From positions 1 to 41,572 of the forward strand of contig NZ_LFIO01000637.1 in NCBI RefSeq assembly GCF_001187535.1: 41,572 nucleotides of DNA, in the 5' to 3' direction. Every line of letters starts with the position of its first letter. Within the stretch, counting starts at the first letter, position 1. Source of the stretch: Rhizobium ecuadorense (GTDB lineage: Bacteria; Pseudomonadota; Alphaproteobacteria; Rhizobiales; Rhizobiaceae). Of the stretch, positions 1-7,207 are shown in pieces. A program made the translations under genes and the position numbers. Below the pieces are notes generated by a model. It was not told the DNA's origin. It did not search any database and saw nothing but the letters and a program-made list of their open reading frames with translations.

Positions 1-557
1 TTGGAGCCAGATCGATTCATCATCGATCCGATCCATCAAATGCCGGGACTAAACACCTAGGCCACGAGTATCACGTGACCATAAACGGGAAGCGGACCAG
101 CTTCGCATTCTTCCTAGATAGTGATGGCTATATACAGTTCATGTCGCCCTGACGAAATCTTTCATGCGAACCCATGGCAGCTCGACGGCGGCAATGCGGT
201 CGAGCATGCTGAGCGCCGTGCATGGGCTTCTGGCGATGGCGAAGCGGTGTCTGGCGCCGACCGCGCCACGCGTCTGAAAAGACCTGCAAAGTAAGCGAGG
301 GTGAGTTTGGCGGAAACGTGTCCCCCACTCTCCGTCGTCCTCGGGCTTGACCCGAGGACCCATGCCGCGGCTACTGGTGGGTGCCGTATGGATGCTCGGC
401 TCAAGGCCTGCTATAACGGAGGACGAGGTGGCGGAAGTAGCAAATCATAGCGTGGACACCCGCGTCAGAAATGTGGTCCGCATGCCTCAGAGAGCTGCGG
501 CGGCCGCTGTAATACTTTAAATTATGCAGCAGACAGCCGGCATGACGCACCCACCCT
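1..557. other. No supported gene; intergenic stretch with one palindromic repeat
   Basis: No reading frame here has a convincing start, ribosome binding site or recognisable protein. The short frames between 128 and 404 lie over a palindromic rhizobial repeat and read as translated repeat sequence (GPRVKPEDDGE on the minus strand). The only structure I can support is the inverted repeat at 337-359. Confidence 0.6.
337..359. repeat. Short palindromic intergenic repeat, rhizobial type
   Basis: Two perfect 9-base arms (337-345 and 351-359) are separated by CTTGA and form a strong hairpin. The sequence belongs to the very common alphaproteobacterial family whose translated form reads VKPEDDG. 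It has no obvious T-run and stands far from any gene end, so I call it a dispersed repeat and not a terminator. Confidence 0.7.
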
Positions 558-2162
558 TCACCCATCCAGCCCCTTGAATCGCACCGGCTGGTAGCCGCGC
601 ATCAGCAGGCTGCCGAGTGAATAGGTATTGCGGCAGACGCGGCCCTTGCAGGCGTTTGGCGAAGCCTCCATCACCTCAACCTTGCGGTCGTCGGTGAAGC
701 GCATGAATAAGAGCACGTGCGAGCCGGGCTTGTTCAGCGCGTCGCCCGGCCGCATCGACCAGGGGTCGGAGACGCGCTTGGTGATATCAGGGATGGCGCG
801 CGTCGAGACATGCATCTTCAGGCCCCAGGCGTCGCTGACGAAACCGGAGCAGTCGACGCCGAGGATATTGGTTTGCGGCGCGCTCTTGGTGCAGACATTG
901 CCGGCGGTCTGGCCCTTTTCGACGCCGTCCATGAAATCCTCGAGCCGGGTCTTGCAGCCCCAGCAATAGGGAACGCCCTTCACCGTCTGACCGCGTTTGC
1001 CGATCAGGTAGATCGGCCGGCGCAGCCGGTTCATGTTGATGCAGCCAGGGCCTGGGTCCCTGCCATAGGCTGTTGACGTCACCAGCCAGTTCAGCGTCTC
1101 GAAGCCGATCGCCCGCTCGATGACATCGCTGCGCGATTTCGGCACGATCGCCACCTTCGGCGCCTTGCCGGGCTTGCCGGCTACGAGCGGCTTGGCGGGT
1201 CGCGCGACGGCAAGCTTTCGGCCAGGGTCGCGGCCGTCGAGCCGCAGCACCTGCGCCCGGCTTTCCTGAGATCTCAAATAGAGCACGTCGCCGCGCGGGC
1301 CGATCGCCACGAAGCGCCGGGAAAAGACCGTGCCGGGGTCGATCGGCAGGTCATAGACCCGGTCCACCGCCCCGTTCGGCGTGAAGCGCACCACCAGCAT
1401 GCCGGTCCGCTCCGGCTGATCGGCCGGCACCAGCTCGACCAGCGCATAGGGCCGGCCGGTCGTGTCGATGTCGAGAAGTTCGACGGTGCCGATGCGGCCC
1501 TCGGCGGAGAGCTGCAGCGACAGGAAATTCTCCTCCGAGCTGCTGCGCCGCAGCAGGATTTCCGCCTTGTCGTTTGCCGCCGAGACTTCGGCGACGATAT
1601 CGCCGAGCCCGCGGCTCGGCACATATTGAATGACCGGCGGGCGGGCCGCCGGCCGGCTGGTGCTGCGGCCGATCTCGTCGACGATGCTGTTCAGCGGCCC
1701 CGGCGGCACCGAGCCCATCGAGGCGAAGACCGAGCGGGTATAGTCGTCGGCATCGCCGCCATCGACGGCGCGCAGCGTCTGGGACCTTCCATCGGCTTCG
1801 GTGGCGCGCTCGAGTGGCACGACGCCATCCGACCAGAGATAGAGTTCGTTATGGACGACGGCGAGATCTTCGGGCGCGGCATTTTCCGGCAGCGGCAGGA
1901 TTTCGGGCTCGGCCTGCGAGCGCTCGGCATCGATGGCGAGCACGCGGCCATTGTTCTGGTCGAGGATATAGATGGTGCCGTCGTCGCCGACGGTGATCGC
2001 CGCCGGCCCCGATGCCTCGACTTCCTCATTGGCGGAAATGATGCCGACCGAGCGGCCGCCATTCCCGCTGCGAAGCTCGATCATCACAGTGTCTTTGGCG
2101 AGAACCGGCGAGGCGGCCGCAAGTGCCGCGGCAAACAGAATATGCGACCCAAGACTACGCAT
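558..2162 (-). CDS. Secreted NlpC/P60-like protein with N-terminal beta-propeller-like region
   Basis: A 534-residue protein. The N-terminus is a signal peptide (about residues 1-22, ending VLA-KD). Residues about 50-300 contain repeated short beta-rich units (TVGDDGTIYILD, GRVLAIDA) like an NHL or beta-propeller scaffold. The C-terminal part contains GVDCSGFVSDAWG with Cys438 and, 44 residues later, His482 in PGSHVLLF. That spacing and context match NlpC/P60-type cysteine peptidases or amidases acting on peptidoglycan or other periplasmic amides. The frame stays open upstream to 3230, but the signal peptide after Met at 2162 fixes the start, and the upstream part overlaps a gene on the other strand. 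It transcribes away from the protease genes. Enzyme class is reasonably sure; substrate is unknown. Confidence 0.75.
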   Translation of the reverse strand: MRSLGSHILFAAALAAASPVLAKDTVMIELRSGNGGRSVGIISANEEVEASGPAAITVGDDGTIYILDQNNGRVLAIDAERSQAEPEILPLPENAAPEDLAVVHNELYLWSDGVVPLERATEADGRSQTLRAVDGGDADDYTRSVFASMGSVPPGPLNSIVDEIGRSTSRPAARPPVIQYVPSRGLGDIVAEVSAANDKAEILLRRSSSEENFLSLQLSAEGRIGTVELLDIDTTGRPYALVELVPADQPERTGMLVVRFTPNGAVDRVYDLPIDPGTVFSRRFVAIGPRGDVLYLRSQESRAQVLRLDGRDPGRKLAVARPAKPLVAGKPGKAPKVAIVPKSRSDVIERAIGFETLNWLVTSTAYGRDPGPGCINMNRLRRPIYLIGKRGQTVKGVPYCWGCKTRLEDFMDGVEKGQTAGNVCTKSAPQTNILGVDCSGFVSDAWGLKMHVSTRAIPDITKRVSDPWSMRPGDALNKPGSHVLLFMRFTDDRKVEVMEASPNACKGRVCRNTYSLGSLLMRGYQPVRFKGLDG

Positions 2163-2342
2163 GTCCTCGACCCCCGAACAGGACGATGTCAGGCCGGCTC
2201 GGCCCTCTATGACCGTCAAGTCTTCGAAATGGTAAGATAGATGCGCCTTGTCAGCAAGCCGTTGCTTTCCAAACGATTTGGAGATCTGCGCCTGGAATAG
2301 TACAAGATCATGGTCTCCAAGTTTTGCGGGCAGGGAATGCTT

Positions 2343-2933
2343 ATGCTGGAATGGAACGGTGACGAACTGGCGCTCGACATCAGCCTGCTGGAGCAGGTGC
2401 GCGCCGCAAGGATAGGCTTCTCCGATCGCGTCTGCGCGGCCTCGCAAAGCGCCGACGACAAGCATCTGGCGCAGCTGCGCTCCGAGCCGACCTATCTGAT
2501 GGCCGAGTTCCTCTATTCGATGAAGGTCTTCGGCATCAACACGGCCGAGGATATCGAGCGCTTCGCCGATCTGCACAATGATTACGTGGTGTCGCTGACC
2601 CGCGACCCGGCCAAGCTGCAGCGCCTCGGGCTGTCGCAGGATCGGGCGCTCGCCTCGATGTTCACCGCCGACACCAAGCCGCGGCTGATCCAGAACTGGG
2701 CGGAGAAAGCAGGCGCCATCGACCAGTCCAATCTCGCCCGTTTCCTGGTGGCGGTGATGTCGAGCGAGACCTGCCGCAAGACGCTGATCGATTTCGAGAC
2801 GGCGGGCTTCATGCAGCGCAAGCGCTCGCCCTATGGCACCATGGTCGTCTGGTCGACGGGGAAGATCGAGGAGATTTTCGGCGAAATGCTGCGCGATCTG
2901 CGCCTCAGCCTGCAGCAATTGAAGATCCTCTAA
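2343..2933 (+). CDS. Conserved-type protein of unknown function, possible winged-helix fold
   Basis: About 196 residues, mainly helical, with no signal peptide, so probably cytoplasmic. I do not recognise the family. The C-terminal third (GFMQRKRSPYGTMVVW followed by an amphipathic helix) resembles the recognition helix, wing and dimerisation helix of MarR-like regulators, but this is only an impression. In-frame ATGs lie at 2310, 2337 and 2343. The purine run CAGGGA at 2331-2336 sits correctly for 2343, so I chose that one. The gene is divergent from the NlpC/P60-like gene; the 180-base gap between them would hold both promoters. Confidence 0.6.
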   Translation: MLEWNGDELALDISLLEQVRAARIGFSDRVCAASQSADDKHLAQLRSEPTYLMAEFLYSMKVFGINTAEDIERFADLHNDYVVSLTRDPAKLQRLGLSQDRALASMFTADTKPRLIQNWAEKAGAIDQSNLARFLVAVMSSETCRKTLIDFETAGFMQRKRSPYGTMVVWSTGKIEEIFGEMLRDLRLSLQQLKIL

Positions 2934-3044
2934 CCAGCCGATTTCAGCCCTCCCAATCGATGGGCACTGCGCGCCGTTGCCTTCCTTTCGGCCTCTCCCT
3001 ATTGTTTTAAGCAACTTCGCGCGAATGGCGCCCATAGGACGGAT

Positions 3045-3428
3045 GTGACGACGATGACGAAATCCCGGCTCATACCCCTGTCGATCTGCCTGCTGCTGGC
3101 GCTTGAACCCCAGCTTGCCCATGCCGGCCCGGCCGAAGACGCGCTTGCGGCGCGCAACCCCTCGCTTGCCGCACTGCGCCATCATGACGAAAAGGCCTTT
3201 GCCGCAGCGACCGCGATCATCGCCGAACACGAACGCGCCAAGGGGCTGACACCCGGCGCCGACAAGCTGCCGGATGCGACCTCGCCCGGCCGCGACATGG
3301 GTTCAGCGCCCGGCAAGGAATTCACGATCGATAATCCGGATATTCTCTGGCTCTACAATTCCTCGCCCGAAGGCATGAGCGACCTGATCTCGATTTTGAA
3401 ATCAGCCGGGCAGAAACCCAAGAACTAA
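3045..3428 (+). CDS. Small secreted protein of unknown function
   Basis: 127 residues from a GTG at 3045; an in-frame ATG at 3054 is equally possible. A hydrophobic signal peptide (LSICLLLALEPQLAHA) is followed by a small, charged, alanine-rich mature protein with one conserved-looking patch, DNPDILWLYNSSPEG. No catalytic motif is visible and I cannot assign a family. It is followed by a hairpin at 3476-3492, so it may be a single-gene unit ahead of the protease operon. Confidence 0.55.
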   Translation: MTTMTKSRLIPLSICLLLALEPQLAHAGPAEDALAARNPSLAALRHHDEKAFAAATAIIAEHERAKGLTPGADKLPDATSPGRDMGSAPGKEFTIDNPDILWLYNSSPEGMSDLISILKSAGQKPKN

Positions 3429-3475
3429 GCATCGTTCGCAAGTCGAAAAGACTAGATCCGGCGGCGGATATTGCC

Positions 3476-3492
3476 GATCAAGAGTCTTGATC
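3476..3492 (+). terminator. Possible rho-independent terminator
   Basis: Perfect 7-base arms (GATCAAG and CTTGATC) enclose a 3-base loop. A short T-run lies four bases downstream (about 3497-3500). It stands 48 bases after the stop of the small secreted protein and ahead of the DUF4384-OmpA gene. The stem is AT-rich and the T-run is not immediate, so it may be weak. Confidence 0.35.
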
Positions 3493-3639
3493 ACGTCTTT
3501 TCCGGGACGGTTTCTTCCTGGCTCCAAATAATTTGTAACCCTCCCTCAAGCAAGACAGGCAAAGCCATCCCAATTTCGCCGGTCAGTGCTATTCTCATCT
3601 TCAACACAGTGTGAGATTGTTCGAAGAGGAGGTTTTTCC

Positions 3640-5568
3640 ATGTTGCACCGCAAAGCCATCCTAGCCGCAGCTACCTTTCTCTCGTTCTTTGCGGTGGTTC
3701 CCGCCGTCGAGGCGCAGAACGAACGCACACTGACCGAAGCGCCGGCGCAGACCGGCCCCGTCAGCATCACCTTCGATCGCGCCGAAGCCAAATACGCCAT
3801 CGGCGAAGTCGTCGGCCTGTTCATCCAGTCGACCGAAAATAGCTACGTCACGGTGCTGAACGTCTCGCCGAACGGTTCCGTCATCAAACTTTTCCCGAAC
3901 AAATATCAGACCGATGCCCTCGTCGGGCCCGGCAAGCGCGTGCAGGTGCCGGATCCGGCCAGCGGCGCCCGGCTGCAGGTCTCCGGCCCTGTGGGTCAGG
4001 AGCAGATCAAGGTCTTCTATTCCTCCAAGCCGCTGACCATCTTCGCCGATCTCGGCGGCAGCGGCAGCGGCATGTTCCGCTCGGTCGACGGCGGCATGGA
4101 TGCCGTGTCCCGCAGCCTGGAAGAGGCCCGCAGCCTCGGCACCAAGATCAGCAGCAAGACGCTGATGCTGACGACGGTCGACAGCCCGGCGGCCCTGCCG
4201 CCCGCAGCCGCCCCACCTGTCGCAGCCGCCCCCGCCGCCAAACCGGTCGAACAGGCGGCCAAGCCGCCTGTTGCGCCGAAGCCGAAGCCGGTGATCAAGC
4301 AGGAAGTCGCCAAGAAGCCGGACACGTTGGTGGAAAAACCCAAGCCCGTCGCCCCGAAAAAGGTGGCGCCGAAGCCTGTGGAGCAGGCGACGACGCAGCC
4401 GCCGAAGAAATACAAGATCGTCACCAATCTGGCGCCCGGCCAGGAGCTTGCCGCCGACGAACTGCAATTGATCGGCCCTGCCGACACCACCGCATCCACC
4501 CGGCCGACCCAATATAAGCAGCCGGCCCAGTCATCCCAGACCAAGATGCCGAAACTGCCGATGCCGCAGCTCAAGATGCCGCAGTTCAAGCTTCCCGGCG
4601 GTTTCAGCATCAAGATGCCGCAGCTCAACCTCGGCCGTTCGGCCGAGCCTGGCCAGGCCGGCGAGGAAATCGAGGTGGCGAATGCCGACACGCCTGCCTG
4701 CACCGCCCTTCTCGACAAGCTGAACACCGCCGTTGCCGCCAAGGATATCACAGCCGCCGCGTCCGAGGCCGATGCGATTGCCGTCAGCGCCGAATGCGGC
4801 CAGTTCCAGGTCAATGCCCAGCGCCGCGTCGCAGCGCTTAGGCTCGCCGCCGCCCAGGAGATGATGGCCGCCAACCAGCCGGTCGCCGATTACGAGCCGC
4901 TGCTGGTCGCCGCCGACAGTCCGCAGGTGCTCTGGCAGGCCTCCGCCACACTCGGCGAGATCTATTTCTCCGCCCGCCGTTTCGCCGATGCCGCCGCCGA
5001 TTATCAGCAGGCGATCGAGATCATCAAGAACGAGACCCGCACGCCGAAGGCGCCCCCCGCCGACACGATCTCCGATCTCATCCAGCGCGCCGCCCAGGCC
5101 CGCATCCTGGCCGCCAATCCGACGAGCGACAATCCTCAAGGCAGCTTCGTGCCGGCCGAGAAGGATCACCGCAGCGGCGTGCTCGGCGGCATCTATTCCG
5201 AAAATGTCCGCGGCATCGTGCCGGTCTCCATTCCCGTGCCGATCACCTTCGACTTCGACAAATCGAGCTTCACCTCGATCGGCACCGAGGCCGCCGAGGA
5301 ATTGCTGGAGGCGCTGAAGGAGCAGAAGCCCGGCCGCATCATCCTGATCGGCCATACCGACCGGCGCGGCGGCGACGATTATAATCAGAAGCTCTCCGAG
5401 CGCCGCGCCCAGGCCGTCGCCGATTTCCTCAAGAGCCACGGCATCGATGCCTCGATCGACGCCGAAGGCCGCGGCGCCTCCGAGCCGGTCGATGTAACGG
5501 CAACCGCAAACCTCACCGAAGACGATGTCGATGCGCTGAACCGCCGCGTCGAATGGCGCCGCGAATAG
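3640..5568 (+). CDS. Secreted DUF4384-OmpA peptidoglycan-binding protein
   Basis: 642 residues. A signal peptide (about 1-25, ending VEA-QN) is followed by a DUF4384-like beta domain (about 40-150: YAIGEVVGLF, SYVTVLNV, VIKLFPNKYQ). Next is a long Pro/Ala/Lys linker (about 185-350) containing KMPQL-type repeats, then a helical TPR-like stretch, and finally an OmpA C-terminal domain (about 535-640) with FDFDKSS, GHTDRRG and NQKLSERRAQ. The Asp and Arg in the last two motifs are the usual peptidoglycan contacts. The start at 3640 has a GAGGAGG ribosome site; the longer frame from 3586 does not. It is the first gene of a tight run with the two caspase-like genes, which share the DUF4384-type domain, so it probably anchors or assembles that system at the cell wall. 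Confidence 0.8.
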   Translation: MLHRKAILAAATFLSFFAVVPAVEAQNERTLTEAPAQTGPVSITFDRAEAKYAIGEVVGLFIQSTENSYVTVLNVSPNGSVIKLFPNKYQTDALVGPGKRVQVPDPASGARLQVSGPVGQEQIKVFYSSKPLTIFADLGGSGSGMFRSVDGGMDAVSRSLEEARSLGTKISSKTLMLTTVDSPAALPPAAAPPVAAAPAAKPVEQAAKPPVAPKPKPVIKQEVAKKPDTLVEKPKPVAPKKVAPKPVEQATTQPPKKYKIVTNLAPGQELAADELQLIGPADTTASTRPTQYKQPAQSSQTKMPKLPMPQLKMPQFKLPGGFSIKMPQLNLGRSAEPGQAGEEIEVANADTPACTALLDKLNTAVAAKDITAAASEADAIAVSAECGQFQVNAQRRVAALRLAAAQEMMAANQPVADYEPLLVAADSPQVLWQASATLGEIYFSARRFADAAADYQQAIEIIKNETRTPKAPPADTISDLIQRAAQARILAANPTSDNPQGSFVPAEKDHRSGVLGGIYSENVRGIVPVSIPVPITFDFDKSSFTSIGTEAAEELLEALKEQKPGRIILIGHTDRRGGDDYNQKLSERRAQAVADFLKSHGIDASIDAEGRGASEPVDVTATANLTEDDVDALNRRVEWRRE

Positions 5569-5590
5569 TGGGGGCGAGGGGAGTTTGGCC

Positions 5591-7207
5591 ATGTCCGCAT
5601 CCGTTTCCATGGCCGCCGCATTCGCCCTCCTCAGCCTGGCGGCCACTGAAAGCCTGGCAAGGACGATCGAGGCGCCGGAGCGCGGCGCCGTCCGGGCCGT
5701 GCTGATCGGCATCGATCTCTACCGCAACGTTCCGCCGCTGCACGGCGCCGTCGCCGATGCCGAGGACCTTTCGCTTTCCCTGCGTTCGGTCGGCGTCGAG
5801 GACATGACGCTGCTGAAGAACGGCGCTGCCGACCGCGAGGGCATCTTCCATGCGATCGAAGCCGTGACGGAACGGGCAGGGGCTGGCGATCTCGTGGTGC
5901 TCGGCATCGCCGGCCACGGCTCGAGCGAGCCGGAGCGCGTCAAGGGCTCGAAACCGAGCGGCCGCGACGAGGTCTATGTGCTTGCCGGCTTCGATACACG
6001 GCTGCCCGGATCGCGCGAGCGCATCTTCGGCGACGAGTTCAAGGTGCTGATCCGCAATCTCGAGACCAAGGGCGCCGATGTGCTCTTCATCGCCGATACC
6101 TGCCATGCCGGCGGCATGACCCGCGATGTCGATCCGCGCGGCGCCGAGATCACCTGGCGCCAGGCGCCCTCCTATACGATCGAGGAGGACGACCTCGCGC
6201 CGATCTCGACGACGGCGGACGCACTCTCCACCGGCTTCGATTACAAACGGCTGACCTTCCTCGCCGCCGTCGACGACAACACCAAATCGCCCGAAATCTC
6301 CATTCCCGGCATTCCGCAGAAACGCGGCGCGCTGAGCTATGCCACCGCCCGCGCCTTCGAAGGGGCGGCCGACCGCAACGGCGACGGCGCCGTCAGCCGC
6401 CGCGAACTCTTCGAATATGTGCGGCAGTCGGTCTATCAGTTCACCGACCAGCGGCAGAACATCTTCACCGAAAGCCCGCCGGGAACCGATCTCGACCGCG
6501 CGGTCGTCTATAATTACGAAGGGGCGGGAACGACGGCAGAAGCAGCGAAATCATCCACGCCGCCGCCGGCCGAGCCCGCGCCGATCAGCGTTGCCGCCCT
6601 CGGCGCCGAGCCGGTGCTGCAGGGCATCGACCAGGCCGTCACGCCGTTCAAGCTGACGGAAGGTGCGGATGCCGAACTGGTCTTCGATCCGGAAAAACGC
6701 GAGGCGATTGCGGGCGGCGATGTCGTCGCCTCCGGCATCGGCGCCGGCGACATGCCGTTCGTCGTCGACCGGATGGCCGCGCTCGACACGCTGAAGCGGC
6801 TGTCGGAGGGTAACCCGCAGACAGTGCGCGTCACCCCGTCTGATACGGTCCATCGCGAAGGTGAACGTGTCGGCGTCGCGGTTTCCGATCTGTCCGGCCG
6901 CAAACTCGTGCTTTTCGACATCACCGGCGACGGGACCGTGCAGTTCCTCTATCCCGGTGAGAAAGAGGTCGATGCTGAGATGCCGGCGAGTTTTGATCTC
7001 GATCTCTCCGTCGTCGCCCCGTTCGGCACCGATCTGCTCGTCGCCGTCACCTCGGAAAAGCCGATGCCCGATCTCGTCGAATTCCTCAAGCAGAACGACA
7101 GGCGCCGCACCGCCGGCAATATCGCCAGGCGGCTCGGCGACGTCCTGCCCGAGGGCGCCCGCGTCGGATTTACGGTCCTCTATACCTCCGCCGGAGCCAA
7201 GCTATGA
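5591..7207 (+). CDS. Secreted caspase-like (peptidase C14) protein with EF-hand loop and DUF4384-type C-terminus
   Basis: 538 residues. A signal peptide (1-23) is followed at once by a caspase-fold domain: AVLIGIDLYRN is the first strand, GIAGHGSSE carries catalytic His109, and IADTCHAGG carries catalytic Cys171, so the dyad is intact. Residues 260-271 (DRNGDGAVSRRE) are a textbook EF-hand calcium loop inside the second half of the domain. That fits the calcium dependence known for many metacaspases, but here it is inference. Residues about 410-510 form a DUF4384-like beta domain (KLVLFDITGDG, VQFLYPGE). ATG at 5591 has an AGGGGAG ribosome site, whereas the longer form would need TTG at 5585. 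The stop overlaps the next start in ATGA. The signal peptide puts it in the periplasm or outside, unusual for a caspase homologue. Confidence 0.8.
   Translation: MSASVSMAAAFALLSLAATESLARTIEAPERGAVRAVLIGIDLYRNVPPLHGAVADAEDLSLSLRSVGVEDMTLLKNGAADREGIFHAIEAVTERAGAGDLVVLGIAGHGSSEPERVKGSKPSGRDEVYVLAGFDTRLPGSRERIFGDEFKVLIRNLETKGADVLFIADTCHAGGMTRDVDPRGAEITWRQAPSYTIEEDDLAPISTTADALSTGFDYKRLTFLAAVDDNTKSPEISIPGIPQKRGALSYATARAFEGAADRNGDGAVSRRELFEYVRQSVYQFTDQRQNIFTESPPGTDLDRAVVYNYEGAGTTAEAAKSSTPPPAEPAPISVAALGAEPVLQGIDQAVTPFKLTEGADAELVFDPEKREAIAGGDVVASGIGAGDMPFVVDRMAALDTLKRLSEGNPQTVRVTPSDTVHREGERVGVAVSDLSGRKLVLFDITGDGTVQFLYPGEKEVDAEMPASFDLDLSVVAPFGTDLLVAVTSEKPMPDLVEFLKQNDRRRTAGNIARRLGDVLPEGARVGFTVLYTSAGAKL

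Noticed and set aside
128..404. Three overlapping minus-strand frames near the left edge
   Set aside because: They translate a palindromic rhizobial repeat (VKPEDDG), have no ribosome sites and overlap one another in different frames.
2163..3230. Upstream extension of the NlpC/P60-like gene to an 890-residue protein
   Set aside because: The extension has no family resemblance, overlaps the gene at 2343-2933 on the other strand, and the signal peptide after 2162 marks the true N-terminus.
3661..4512. Antisense frames across the DUF4384-OmpA linker
   Set aside because: Low-complexity mirror of the Pro/Ala/Lys-rich linker.
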